A stretch of DNA of 16,123 nt from an uncultured Eubacteriales bacterium (GCA_900549885.1 URQA01000049.1:1-16123); one strand, 5' to 3'; positions 1 to 7,979 are shown, numbered from the stretch's first letter. The notes: generated by a model from the sequence alone, not told the origin. Numbers and translations: made by a program.

Positions 1-221
1 AGGCCATCGCCGCCGGCGCCAACGCGGGGCTGGTCCACCGCCTGACCCTGGCCGCCGCCACCACCTTTGACTCCATGCCCTTTTCCAGTATGCTCAATGT
101 CTCCATGAGCTTCCTGGGCCTGAGCCACAAGGACGTGTACAAGCAGATCGTGGTGGTGCAGATCGGCGCTACCTCGGCCGCCACCATTGTGGGCATGGTC
201 ATTGCAATGATCCTTGGCTGA
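1..221 (+). CDS. GntP-like permease, C-terminal fragment (5' end outside window)
   Basis: This is the last 72 codons of a membrane transporter whose start lies before the window; the frame runs from base 3 to a TGA at 219-221. The visible part has the layout of the C-terminus of GntP-type gluconate/organic acid symporters: a polar stretch with AAGANAGLVHR near the beginning, an FDSMPFSS loop, LGLSHKDVYKQ (compare the LTHKESYK-type motif of the family), then a final hydrophobic helix rich in A, I, V, M and G that ends at the stop codon. The family is proton-coupled and sits in the cytoplasmic membrane. The gene converges on the flavoprotein gene at 336-2045, and a strong hairpin lies between them, so it is probably not part of the system to its right. 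Another ion-transporter family of similar topology cannot be excluded from 72 residues. Confidence 0.65.
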   Translation, partial: AIAAGANAGLVHRLTLAAATTFDSMPFSSMLNVSMSFLGLSHKDVYKQIVVVQIGATSAATIVGMVIAMILG

Positions 222-260
222 ATCCTGTCAGGAAGCAGTTGTGTTTCCTTTTCTGCACGC

Positions 261-303
261 AAGGGGCGGCAGCACAGAACCGTGCTGCCGCCCCTTGGCG
301 GTT
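261..303 (+). terminator. Rho-independent terminator between convergent genes
   Basis: A perfect 15-bp stem (arms 261-275 and 282-296, 5' arm AAGGGGCGGCAGCAC) closes a 6-base loop and is followed by GGCGGTTTT. The U tract is short and displaced, so termination of the + strand permease is likely but not textbook. On the minus strand no T run follows, yet the very stable stem may still block or protect the 3' end of the convergent flavoprotein mRNA. The 114 bases between the two stop codons hold nothing else I can recognise. Confidence 0.6.
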
Positions 304-335
304 TTGGTAATCCGGAAGGTGGCCCGGGCGTAATG

Positions 336-2045
336 TTAACGGGACTGGGAAAGCAAGGTGGCTGCGTGGCTGCCAGCCAGAAAGCCGCTGGCAAAGGCCC
401 AGGCCAGGTCGTTGATGATCTGCACTTTTACTCCGCCTTGATTGAGAAAGCGTCCTGAGGCAAAGTCTCCGGTGACATAGAGATTTTCCATGGCCGTGCC
501 GTCCGGGCGCAGAGCGCGGCAGCACGGGTCCACTGGCACGCCGCCAAAGGCGCCGTCCGTAGCCATGGAGCACCGCAAGGCGTAATAGGGGGCGCGGCAG
601 AGGGGAACCAGTTCTTCGCCCTGTTTGCAGAAGTCCGTGTCCCATCCCCGGGCGCACATGGCGTTGTAGTGCGAAACTGTCCCGGCAAGAGACTGGGGAT
701 CTACCCCCATTTTGCCGGCCAGCGCCTCCACCGAGTCCGCCTGGTAGAGAGCAAAAGGGTATTCCTTCGCTGCGGCGTCCATATCTGCTTTCCAGTCCTT
801 GGGGAATTCCACGCCGCCGAAGATGCCCCGCTGACCGCCGCCTTTGGCCCGTTCAACCGCGTGCGCAATGCAGTTGGCGTCAAACAGGGTGAAGGATATT
901 CCGCCCGGCTGCTCCCGCAGTGAGATGGCCGTGTCAAAAAAGCCTTTGCGGGGGCCGGTCTGCTCGTTGATCCACCGTTTCCCGTTCTGATTGACAAAGA
1001 TGACCGAGGGGTCAAACAGCATGGCTCCCAGCGTCTGATAGGGCGTACCGTCCGCCGCCATGAGCAGAGGGCCCATGAGCCGCAGGCAGAAGCTGTCATA
1101 GTCCAGCTTCGCCCCGACCTGCCTGGCCAGCCGGAGTCCGTCTCCGGTGTATTTGGGACTGCGGTGGGGACTGCGCACCGGAGACATAGCGGCGAATTTA
1201 GGATCTACCCGCTCCAGCAGCTGTTGGTCTCCGATCCAACTCCCGGTGGCCAGGACACAGGCCCGGCAGGTGATGCGGGTCATCCCTCCGGCATCCCGTA
1301 CCAGCGCGCCGGTCACCAGATCCTGGTGGGAAAAAAGCTCCACGGCCTTGTGTCCAGTGAGAATTTCTACCCCTAGCCGTTGGCACAGGGCTGTCATCTG
1401 GTCCACCACAAACTTTCCCGTGCCGCCCTGCCTACCCCGGCGCATCTGCTTAAACACGGGGATTACCGGGCCGTTGGGACCATCAAAGATATAGGTCCCC
1501 TCCCGGAACTGATCCTCCACGCGCTCTCCGGTATCGCACAGCCAGTCAAAAAATGCTCCGGTGGCCTGAAAGCAGTTTCGGGCCAGCTGGGGATCCAGCT
1601 TCCAATAGGTGTCATCCATAGCCCGGCGCACGCTGTCCTCCAAGATGTCCGGGATGTCGCGCTGCTGCTGCCAGCGGCTGTTGTAGATTTTGAAGTCTGC
1701 GGCGTACCAGGCGCCTCCACCGGGTTTGGGGCCTTTTTCCACTACAATAACCCGTTTCCCGGACAGCCAGGCCGCCCGGGCGGCAGCCACCAGTCCGGAG
1801 CCGCCCCCGCCAAGCACCAGCAGGTCGCAGTCTTTTTCCAAGAGGGGGTGAAGGGCGGGAAGCGCCGGGGGCGCATTTAGGTCGATGGGCGCCCCCTCGT
1901 TGCAAATCACAGCGCAGGTCCCGCAGGAGACGCACTGGGCTTCGTCGATGACCGGTCTGTCCTCCGTCAGACGGATAGCGCCCACGGGGCACTCCACCTT
2001 GCACTTTTGACAGGCCACGCAGTTTTCCTGAATATAGTAGGCCAT
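336..2045 (-). CDS. Ferredoxin-fused FAD-dependent oxidoreductase (fumarate reductase flavoprotein-like), copy 1
   Basis: Predicted 569-residue cytoplasmic flavoprotein with no signal peptide. An N-terminal bacterial ferredoxin domain carries two four-cysteine sets, CVACQKCKVECP and CVSCGTCAVICN, each fit for a [4Fe-4S] cluster; the second ends in CN instead of CP. A Rossmann FAD motif GGGGSG follows near residues 79-84, then EKGPKPGGGAW. Near the C-terminus GGVPVDP and NLYVTGDFASG match the second part of FAD_binding_2 / fumarate-reductase-like proteins. Such enzymes usually reduce an activated C=C bond or run the reverse reaction; the substrate is unknown. I chose the ATG at 2045 over the in-frame GTG at 2057: GAGGTGA at 2054-2060 is a good ribosome site 8 bases before this ATG, and the GTG lies inside it. 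The gene follows the ABC operon after a hairpin, with no visible promoter between, so it probably depends on read-through. Confidence 0.88.
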   Translation of the reverse strand: MAYYIQENCVACQKCKVECPVGAIRLTEDRPVIDEAQCVSCGTCAVICNEGAPIDLNAPPALPALHPLLEKDCDLLVLGGGGSGLVAAARAAWLSGKRVIVVEKGPKPGGGAWYAADFKIYNSRWQQQRDIPDILEDSVRRAMDDTYWKLDPQLARNCFQATGAFFDWLCDTGERVEDQFREGTYIFDGPNGPVIPVFKQMRRGRQGGTGKFVVDQMTALCQRLGVEILTGHKAVELFSHQDLVTGALVRDAGGMTRITCRACVLATGSWIGDQQLLERVDPKFAAMSPVRSPHRSPKYTGDGLRLARQVGAKLDYDSFCLRLMGPLLMAADGTPYQTLGAMLFDPSVIFVNQNGKRWINEQTGPRKGFFDTAISLREQPGGISFTLFDANCIAHAVERAKGGGQRGIFGGVEFPKDWKADMDAAAKEYPFALYQADSVEALAGKMGVDPQSLAGTVSHYNAMCARGWDTDFCKQGEELVPLCRAPYYALRCSMATDGAFGGVPVDPCCRALRPDGTAMENLYVTGDFASGRFLNQGGVKVQIINDLAWAFASGFLAGSHAATLLSQSR

Positions 2046-2061
2046 ATTCTGGTTCACCTCA

Positions 2062-2108
2062 TATCACAAAATGAGTCCCCTGCCGCTGAGAAACGGCGGC
2101 AGGGGACT
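2062..2108 (-). terminator. Hairpin with short U tract between the ABC operon and flavoprotein 1
   Basis: On the minus strand a 12-bp perfect stem (arms 2097-2108 and 2074-2085, AGTCCCCTGCCG type) is followed by CATTTTG. It looks like a weak intrinsic terminator. The ribosome site of the next gene begins only 14 bases after the stem, which leaves no room for a promoter, so partial termination (attenuation) or mRNA processing fits better than a full stop. Confidence 0.6.
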
Positions 2109-2112
2109 GCTT

Positions 2113-2448
2113 TCACCGGCGTCGGCGGCGCTTGCCCGCGCTGGCCAGCCGGCGGTACGGGTCGCCAATGCGGCGATCCTCCAGAATGGGATCATATCCG
2201 GCTTCCTCCTGCGTCCGCTGCCTCCGGCTGGTGATAGCCCCAAAGATCAGGAGCGCCGCCAGGCCGATGCCGCCCGCCAGAGGCGGGATGGAGGGCACGG
2301 CCTTGGCTGCATTGTCCCGGGCCAGTTGGGCAGCAATCGCCTGTTCTTCGCCAGAGACGGAAGGAGCTGTTGCTGCGGCTGTTCCCAATGCCAGGCACAG
2401 GCAGACGACGAGCAGGAGCAAAGCAGTCAGCCATCGGTTACAGTTCAT
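2113..2448 (-). CDS. Small two-helix membrane protein at the end of the ABC operon
   Basis: I do not recognise this 111-residue protein. The ATG at 2448 follows GAGGGAAATCA and overlaps the last codons of the preceding ATPase by 11 bases, which indicates translational coupling. Residues 1-26 form a signal-like hydrophobic segment (MNCNRW, then a run of L, V, A and C). A short extracytoplasmic stretch follows, then a second helix around LAGGIGLAALLIFGAI (about residues 55-72). The polar C-terminal tail begins RRQRTQEE and ends in five arginines, so it should lie in the cytoplasm. An in-frame extension upstream to base 2556 has no ribosome site and would run across the ATPase gene, so I left it out. 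Position suggests an accessory part of the transporter, for example a small stabilising subunit, but nothing in the sequence proves that. A sorted or anchored surface protein is the alternative. Confidence 0.7.
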   Translation of the reverse strand: MNCNRWLTALLLLVVCLCLALGTAAATAPSVSGEEQAIAAQLARDNAAKAVPSIPPLAGGIGLAALLIFGAITSRRQRTQEEAGYDPILEDRRIGDPYRRLASAGKRRRRR

Positions 2449-3403
2449 TGATTTCCCTCGCATAATGGCAGGCCACAAAGTGCTCCGGCTGAACTTCCTC
2501 GTACTGAGGCAGCTCCTGGCGGCACCTGTCCTTGGCATAGGGACAGCGGTTGGCAAAGCGGCAGCCGGGCTTTGGGTCCACCGGACTGGTCAACTCTCCC
2601 TGCATGATGATGCGGCTGCGCTTGCGCCGGATGGAGGGCACGGGGATGGCGGACAGCAGGCCCTTCGTATAGGGGTGGAGCGGGGCCTGGAACAGTCTCT
2701 TGGACGGGCACTTCTCCACCATGGAGCCCACATACATCACCAGGATATCATCGGAGATGTGCTTGACCACCGACATATCATGGGTGACAAAGATATAGCT
2801 GAGATTTTTCTGTTCCTGTAGGTCCTGCAACAGATTGAGCACCTGGGCCTGGATAGACACGTCCAGGGCGGATACCGGCTCGTCACAGACGATGAATTGC
2901 GGGTCCACCGACAGGGCCCGGGCAATGCCGATGCGCTGGCGGCGGCCGCCGTCCAGCTCATGGGGATAGGCGTAGGCGAAGCGCCGGGCCAGGCCCACCG
3001 TATCCATCAGCTCAAACACCTTACGCTCTGTCTCCGCTTTGCCCCGGCACAGGCGGAAGGTGCGGATGGGATTGGCGATGAGCTCGAACACTGTATACCG
3101 GGGGTTGAGGGAGGAAAAGGGATCCTGGAAGATGATCTGCATCTTTTTCTGTAGCTCCCGCCTGGCGTGGCCTTTGGCAAAGGTGATATCCTCCCCTTGG
3201 AAGAAGATCTTGCCGTCGGTGGCGGAGGTGAGGCCCAGGACCGTCCGCCCCAAGGTGGACTTGCCGCAGCCAGACTCGCCTACAACGCCCAAGGTCTTAC
3301 CTGCGTTTAGGGTGAAGCCCACGTTGTCCACGGCGTGGAGCTTGCCCCGGGGGGTGTCAAAATATTTCTTCAAATGCTCGACACGGAGGATCTCTTGACT
3401 CAC
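2438..3403 (-). CDS. DppF/OppF-type ABC transporter ATP-binding protein
   Basis: Second ATPase (321 residues) of a dipeptide/oligopeptide/nickel-type importer; it hydrolyses ATP on the cytoplasmic face. Walker A is GESGCGKST (42-50), the Q-loop is IIFQDP (Q93), Walker B ends VCDEP (D174, E175) with the SALD D-loop, and the switch histidine is H208 in VTHD. The signature loop reads ELDGGRRQR (149-157), so the usual serine of LSGGQ is aspartate. The C-terminal oligopeptide extension has CRFANRC, CPYAKDRC and a later cysteine, the arrangement that holds a [4Fe-4S] cluster in some studied OppD/DppD proteins. The start is GTG; its first bases overlap the stop of the partner ATPase (GTGA), with AGGTGG upstream. 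Dpp, Opp and Nik types cannot be separated from sequence alone. Confidence 0.92.
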   Translation of the reverse strand: MSQEILRVEHLKKYFDTPRGKLHAVDNVGFTLNAGKTLGVVGESGCGKSTLGRTVLGLTSATDGKIFFQGEDITFAKGHARRELQKKMQIIFQDPFSSLNPRYTVFELIANPIRTFRLCRGKAETERKVFELMDTVGLARRFAYAYPHELDGGRRQRIGIARALSVDPQFIVCDEPVSALDVSIQAQVLNLLQDLQEQKNLSYIFVTHDMSVVKHISDDILVMYVGSMVEKCPSKRLFQAPLHPYTKGLLSAIPVPSIRRKRSRIIMQGELTSPVDPKPGCRFANRCPYAKDRCRQELPQYEEVQPEHFVACHYAREINEL

Positions 3404-4410
3404 TGGGAATCACCCACCTTTCCTGTGGCGCCGCGCCCCGGAAGACCCTCGGCTTGGCACCGGCGGCACTGGCACAGGTGGCCAGGGGAAATTTCCCGCA
3501 GCGCAGGCGCTCCACTCCGGCACTGGTCCACCGCATAGGGGCACCGGGGATGAAATTTGCAGCCGTCCGGGAGGTTGGCCGGGTCAGGCATCAAGCCCTG
3601 GATAGGCTTGAGCCGGTGTACGTCGTTTTCCAGGGAGGGCAGAGAGCTGAACAGCCCTTCTGTGTAGGGATGGGCCGTGTGCTCGAAAATATCTTCCAGA
3701 CTGCCGTACTCCACGATCTCGCCGGCGTACATGATGGCCACCTTGTCGCAGGTCTCCGCCACCACCCCCAAATCGTGGGTAATCAGCAGCATGGAGGAGT
3801 CCATTTTGGTTTTCAGCTCTGTCATCATGTCCAGCACCTGGGCTTGGATGGTCACATCCAGGGCGGTGGTGGGCTCGTCGGCGATGAGCAGCTTAGGCGA
3901 GCAGGCCAGCGCCATGGCGATGACCACCCGCTGCTTCATCCCGCCGGAGAACTGATGGGGATAGTCGCTGCCCCGTTCGGCGGGGATGCCTACCAGCTCC
4001 AGCATCTCCCGGGCCTTTTCCACCGCTTCGCGCTTGGATTTTTTCTCGTGGATGCGGATGACCTCAGCGATCTGGTCCTCCACCCGGAAAATGGGATTCA
4101 GGGCAGTCATAGGGTCCTGAAAGATCATGGAGATGGCGGAACCCCGGATGGAAAGCAGCTCATCGTCCGTCATCTCCAGAATATTCCTTCCGGCGAACAA
4201 GATCTGGCCCGACTCAATTTTCCCCGGCGGGGACTGGATCAGGTTCAAAATGGCCAGGGCAGTGGTTGTCTTCCCAGCGCCGGTCTCTCCTACCAGACCC
4301 AGCGTCTCGCCAGCATCGATGGCCAGGTCAATGCCGTTGACGGCGTGCACATCCGCGTCCATGGTCTGAAAGCGGACGGACAAATCTTTAATCTCAAGCA
4401 GATGTTCCAT
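3400..4410 (-). CDS. DppD/OppD-type ABC transporter ATP-binding protein
   Basis: First ATPase (336 residues) of the importer. Walker A is GETGAGKTT (41-49), the Q-loop is MIFQDP (Q98), the signature FSGGMKQR is intact (154-161), Walker B ends IADEP (D178, E179) followed by TTALD, and the switch histidine is H212 in ITHD. The C-terminal extension contains CKFHPRC, CPYAVDQC and more cysteines near CQCRRC, consistent with the iron-sulfur-type cysteine set of this subfamily. The ATG at 4410 has AAGGAGG 10 bases upstream. It follows the DppC-type permease after a 15-base gap and overlaps the next ATPase by four bases. With an intact signature here and a changed one in the partner, the two ATP sites of the heterodimer are probably unequal. 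Confidence 0.93.
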   Translation of the reverse strand: MEHLLEIKDLSVRFQTMDADVHAVNGIDLAIDAGETLGLVGETGAGKTTTALAILNLIQSPPGKIESGQILFAGRNILEMTDDELLSIRGSAISMIFQDPMTALNPIFRVEDQIAEVIRIHEKKSKREAVEKAREMLELVGIPAERGSDYPHQFSGGMKQRVVIAMALACSPKLLIADEPTTALDVTIQAQVLDMMTELKTKMDSSMLLITHDLGVVAETCDKVAIMYAGEIVEYGSLEDIFEHTAHPYTEGLFSSLPSLENDVHRLKPIQGLMPDPANLPDGCKFHPRCPYAVDQCRSGAPALREISPGHLCQCRRCQAEGLPGRGATGKVGDSQ

Positions 4411-4425
4411 TGTCGTTCCGCCTCC

Positions 4426-5310
4426 TTACTGCTTCAGCCGGGGGTCCAGCGCATCCCGCAGTCCATCACCCATAACGTTGAAGGCAAAGACGGTCAACAG
4501 GATGGCGATACCCGGGAAGGTGATCATAGGCCAAAAGGTGGTAATGAATTCCTGTCCGTCGCTCATGATCGAACCCCACTCCGCCGTGGGAGACTGTACG
4601 CCCAGGCCAATGAAGGACAGCCCAGAAATTTGAAGAATGTTGCCGCCGATGCGCATGGTGGAGTCCACAATCAGCGGAGAGAGGATGTTAGGCAAGATCT
4701 CGTGGAAGATAATTTTCAGCTGGCTGGAGCCGGTGGCCTTGGCTGCCTCCACAAACTCCTGGCTGCGGATTTGGAGGACTGTGGCCCGTATCATCCGGAT
4801 CGCGGGGGCCACGCCGCTGACGGCGATGGCGATGGCGGTGTTGACCTCGCCGATGCCCAGCAGGGAGGAGATGCACACCGCCAGCAGCATCCCGGGGATA
4901 CACATGAGGATATCGCAGATGCGCATGATGACAGATTCATACCAACCTCCGAAGTATCCGGCGGTAGCCCCCAGCCCGATGCCGATGATAAGGGAGAACA
5001 CCAGCGCCATCAGGGAAATGAGCAGGGACACCCGTGCGCCATAGATGATGCGGCTGAACAAATCCCGGCCATAGTTGTCCGTCCCCATCAGGTGCTCCAG
5101 GCTGGGTGAGGCCAGCCGGTCTGTGGAGATGGCCGCCGGGTCATAGGGAGCGATGAAATTGGCGAACACAGCCATCAGAATCAGAAAGACGGCCAGACCC
5201 ATGCCGAACACAGCCAGCTTATTGCGCTTGAAGCGGCGCCAGATGTCCACAAACTGGCTGTGGCGCTCTAAGGTTTCTACTGTGGGGGCCGCAGCTTTTT
5301 TGGAAAACAT
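4426..5310 (-). CDS. DppC/OppC-type ABC transporter permease
   Basis: Inner-membrane permease of 294 residues. After a short cytoplasmic N-terminus (MFSKKAAAPTVETLERHSQF) the first helix lies at about 32-54 (LAVFGMGLAVFLILMAVFAN). A polar loop with LASPSLEHLMGTDNYGRD, typical of DppC/OppC, follows, then five more hydrophobic segments. The ATPase-docking EAA loop is visible as EAAKATGSSQ...HEILPN. The C-terminus is MGDGLRDALDPRLKQ, the usual ending of this subfamily. I chose the ATG at 5310 because AAGGAGGTGG precedes it by 4-7 bases and the stop of the DppB-type gene overlaps it by one base (TGATG). A longer in-frame opening to 5427 lies wholly within the preceding gene and is not supported. 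Confidence 0.92.
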   Translation of the reverse strand: MFSKKAAAPTVETLERHSQFVDIWRRFKRNKLAVFGMGLAVFLILMAVFANFIAPYDPAAISTDRLASPSLEHLMGTDNYGRDLFSRIIYGARVSLLISLMALVFSLIIGIGLGATAGYFGGWYESVIMRICDILMCIPGMLLAVCISSLLGIGEVNTAIAIAVSGVAPAIRMIRATVLQIRSQEFVEAAKATGSSQLKIIFHEILPNILSPLIVDSTMRIGGNILQISGLSFIGLGVQSPTAEWGSIMSDGQEFITTFWPMITFPGIAILLTVFAFNVMGDGLRDALDPRLKQ

Positions 5311-6290
5311 CAGGCCACCTCCTTGGTGGCGCTTGCCCTGCGCCGGCGGCCCGCATTCTCGTATTGGGACTTGATGCGCGGGTCCACAAAGGCATAGGCG
5401 ATATCTACCACCAGATTGATTACACACACAAAGATGGACAACACCAGCACGGTCCCCTGGATGGTGGGGAAATCCCGGGTGTTGATGGCGGACAGCAGAA
5501 GCATTCCGATGCCTGGAATGGAAAAGACAGATTCAATGATAAAGGAGCCGCCGACCACCATGGTCAGCTGGGCACCCACCACTGTGAGCACCGGAATCAT
5601 GGCGTTGCGCAGGGCGTGGTTGAAGATGACGGACCGCTCCTTGACGCCTTTGGCACGGGCGGTGCGGATATAGTCTTGGTTGATGACGTCCAACATGCTC
5701 GTGCGGGTGATGCGGGCCACCAGAGAGACCGGACTCAACGCCATGCACACCACAGGCAGGACAATTTCCCGCCAGCTGCCAACGCCCCAGGAGGCGGGGA
5801 ACCACCCCAGATGGAGGCAGAAAATCAGCATGGACATCAGGGCCACCCAAAAGCCAGGAGCGGCCGAGAAGATGACGGCAAACGTAGTAGCGGCATAGTC
5901 CACAAGGGTATATTTTTTCACTGCCGACAAAATCCCGATGCCAATGCCGAATACAATGGTGATCAGACAGGACAGCAGGCCCAGTTTGACAGTGATACCC
6001 ATACGGCTGCTGAAAATCATGCTGGACACGGTCCATCCAGAGTCATAGGAGGTCCCCAGGTCCAGCCGGGTGACGAATCCCACCACATAGTCCACATACC
6101 GCTGGACAAAGGGCTTATTCAGGCCCATTTCCTCCCGCTTGGCCTGATAGGCCTCCTCGGTGTAGTTGGAACCCAGAGCCATCTTGGCAGGATCGCCGGG
6201 GATAAAATAGGTAATGGTAAAAATAATGAGCATCACACCCAGCAGTGTGGGAATGATGAGCAGCAGCCGCTTAAAGAAATAGCGCAGCAA
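5310..6290 (-). CDS. DppB/OppB-type ABC transporter permease
   Basis: Inner-membrane permease, 326 residues from my chosen start. The N-terminal helix after LRYFFKR (LLLIIPTLLGVMLIIFTITY) and the FIPGDPA motif are the hallmark of the DppB group. The coupling loop reads YIRTARAKGVKER...HALRNAMIPV, and the end has FVDPRIKSQYENA. Two in-frame TTG codons are possible starts: 6296 is only 3 bases from GGAGG (6300-6304), whereas 6290 is 9 bases away and gives the family-like MLRYFFKRLL, so I prefer 6290. The gene sits behind the binding-protein gene and a large palindrome. Together with its neighbours it forms the channel through which the bound solute enters. Confidence 0.92.
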   Translation of the reverse strand: MLRYFFKRLLLIIPTLLGVMLIIFTITYFIPGDPAKMALGSNYTEEAYQAKREEMGLNKPFVQRYVDYVVGFVTRLDLGTSYDSGWTVSSMIFSSRMGITVKLGLLSCLITIVFGIGIGILSAVKKYTLVDYAATTFAVIFSAAPGFWVALMSMLIFCLHLGWFPASWGVGSWREIVLPVVCMALSPVSLVARITRTSMLDVINQDYIRTARAKGVKERSVIFNHALRNAMIPVLTVVGAQLTMVVGGSFIIESVFSIPGIGMLLLSAINTRDFPTIQGTVLVLSIFVCVINLVVDIAYAFVDPRIKSQYENAGRRRRASATKEVA

Positions 6291-6314
6291 GTGCAAACAC
6301 CTCCAGAATCATTT

Positions 6315-6348
6315 GCCAGTTGCTCCGGGCATGCCCGGAGCAACTGGC
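6315..6348 (-). other. Perfect 34-base palindrome between binding-protein and permease genes
   Basis: The arms GCCAGTTGCTCCGGG (6315-6329) and its exact complement (6334-6348) flank CATG. On the minus strand no T run follows, so it is not a standard terminator. It lies 36 bases after the binding-protein stop and 10 bases before the ribosome site of the permease gene. This is the classic place for a 3' stabilising or attenuating hairpin that lets the binding protein be made in excess over the membrane parts. Confidence 0.7.
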
Positions 6349-6383
6349 TTGCACATCGGGGAAAACAGCTGGAGCGGTGCGGT

Positions 6384-7979
6384 TCAGGCCAGGGTCAGGG
6401 ACCCCAGACAGCCGCGGCCCACGGCAGACTGGTTGAAGGTGGCAATGCGGCTGTTGTATACGATGGCGGACAGAGTTTCGCAGATGGGAAGAGCATTAAA
6501 ATTTTCGTACAGCCACTGGTCTGCCTGTTGGTAGGCTGCCCAGCGGGCCGTCTCGTCCACGGTATTGAGACCCTCCGCCAAATAGCTGTTATAGGTTTCA
6601 TCGGAGATGGACATGCAGATGAAGGGAGCATCGGCGGCAAAGGCGGACAGGGTTTGATAAGGCTCCTTGGTGGGGTTACCGCCGGTGACCGTCATCATCA
6701 TGATATCAGACTCGCCTTCCAGATACATGCCCAGAGCGGTGGGCAAGTCGTAGGAGGCTACGGACACATTGATGCCAATCATATCCAGCAGGGCCTGGAC
6801 GGAGTTGCCTACCTCGGGCTGGGGAGACTGGTCGGGGGAGACCCAGCGCAGGGAGATTTCACCGTCGCTGTACCCCGCGTCAGCCAGAATCTGCTTGGCG
6901 CGCTCCACGTCGTAGGCATAGCCCTCATATTCGCTGTAACAGTCGAAGGTGGAGGCATAGTGGCTCTTGGCGGGAGTGCCCAGCAGGCCGTAGGCCACAT
7001 CGGTGATGTAGGTCATGTCCAAAGCGCAGGCAATGGCTTCCCGTACGGCGGGATCAGCCAGGTACTCGTTGTCCTCGTTGAGCATGATAAAGGCCACGTC
7101 GTTGTTGGAGACGTATTGGACAGAACCTTGGCCGCCGTTGGCCGCCTCCACCTGGGAGGCCACAGTGGTGCCCACGCCGTACATGGCGTCCAGATTGCCA
7201 GCCTGGTAGTCGATGTACATGGCGGTTTCGTCGGTGTAGAAGCGCAGGGTAATCTCCGTGGCATCATAGGTGTAATCGGTGTTCCAGTAGTCGTCCCGGA
7301 GGGTGAAGGTCACATAGGAGTCCTGGACGCAGTCGGTGATTTCATAGGGGCCGGAACCCACGGGACCAGTGTACCAGATCTGGTCGGCGTTATCGTGGGC
7401 CTGTGTGAACTCCTTCTGCATGATGGAGCAGTTAAGGGTGCGCTCGGCGGGGCCGTAAGGAAACTGGTAGACCAAGGTCAGGGTCATACCATCCTCTGAG
7501 ATGGTGGAGGCGTCGAAGTCGATGTACTGGAAGTACTGGTATTTGTCGGTGGTTTCGCCCTGGTCAATATAGTTGCGGATGGAGAACAGCACATCCTCGG
7601 CCGTCATCTGTTTGCCGTCAGAGAAGGTGATGCCATCTTTGAGCGTCATAACCAGAGTCTGATCGTCGGCCCACTCCCAGGAGGACAGCACTCGGGAGGT
7701 GTACTCGCCGGTATTGTCATCCACTTCAAAAAGCTTGTCATACACCATACCCTGCTGGATGAAATCGTCGGAATTGGCGGAGGAGGGGTAGCAGGCGTAG
7801 TGGCCGCCCACATAGCCGATAGTGACAGCGGTGCTCCCCTGTTTGTCGGGGTCGATGGCCTGGGAGGCGGGAGGATTGGAGCCGGGAGCCCCAGAGGTCG
7901 CTCCACCAGGGTCGCCGCAGGCGGCCAGCAGAGACAGGCACATCACCAGAGCCAGCAGCGAAGCAAGATATTTTTTCAT
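6384..7979 (-). CDS. Family 5 extracellular solute-binding lipoprotein (DppA/OppA-type)
   Basis: Binding protein of the ABC importer, 531 residues, tethered outside the membrane. MKKYLASLLALVMCLSL is a signal peptide with lipobox LAAC; cleavage would leave C21 as the lipidated first residue, followed by a flexible G/S/P/A linker. Family features include TIGYVGGHYACYPSS, the SWEWADDQTLVMTLKDGITFSDGKQMTAEDVLFS block (the usual F-H/S-D-G-x-P/Q-x-TAEDV region), SGPYEI and VREAIACALDM. The ATG at 7979 has AAAGGAAGAG upstream; an in-frame opening up to 8075 would place the start inside the promoter, so I rejected it. A promoter with operator lies 58-86 bases upstream. Family 5 members bind peptides but also nickel, heme and other compounds, so the ligand is open; the neighbouring oxidoreductases argue for a small reducible molecule. 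Confidence 0.9.
   Translation of the reverse strand: MKKYLASLLALVMCLSLLAACGDPGGATSGAPGSNPPASQAIDPDKQGSTAVTIGYVGGHYACYPSSANSDDFIQQGMVYDKLFEVDDNTGEYTSRVLSSWEWADDQTLVMTLKDGITFSDGKQMTAEDVLFSIRNYIDQGETTDKYQYFQYIDFDASTISEDGMTLTLVYQFPYGPAERTLNCSIMQKEFTQAHDNADQIWYTGPVGSGPYEITDCVQDSYVTFTLRDDYWNTDYTYDATEITLRFYTDETAMYIDYQAGNLDAMYGVGTTVASQVEAANGGQGSVQYVSNNDVAFIMLNEDNEYLADPAVREAIACALDMTYITDVAYGLLGTPAKSHYASTFDCYSEYEGYAYDVERAKQILADAGYSDGEISLRWVSPDQSPQPEVGNSVQALLDMIGINVSVASYDLPTALGMYLEGESDIMMMTVTGGNPTKEPYQTLSAFAADAPFICMSISDETYNSYLAEGLNTVDETARWAAYQQADQWLYENFNALPICETLSAIVYNSRIATFNQSAVGRGCLGSLTLA

Noticed and set aside
2046..2057. GTG start at 2057 for flavoprotein 1
   Set aside because: That GTG is part of the GAGGTGA ribosome site for the ATG at 2045.
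5311..5427. Longer DppC-type permease from 5427
   Set aside because: The extra 39 codons lie inside the DppB-type gene and lack a ribosome site, and the ATG at 5310 has a strong one.
3454..7499. Long open frames on the + strand across the ABC genes (3454-5109 and 5364-7499)
   Set aside because: They lie antisense to well-supported transporter genes, have low-complexity G/H/D/Q-rich translations and lack family features; they are a result of GC-rich third positions in the real genes.
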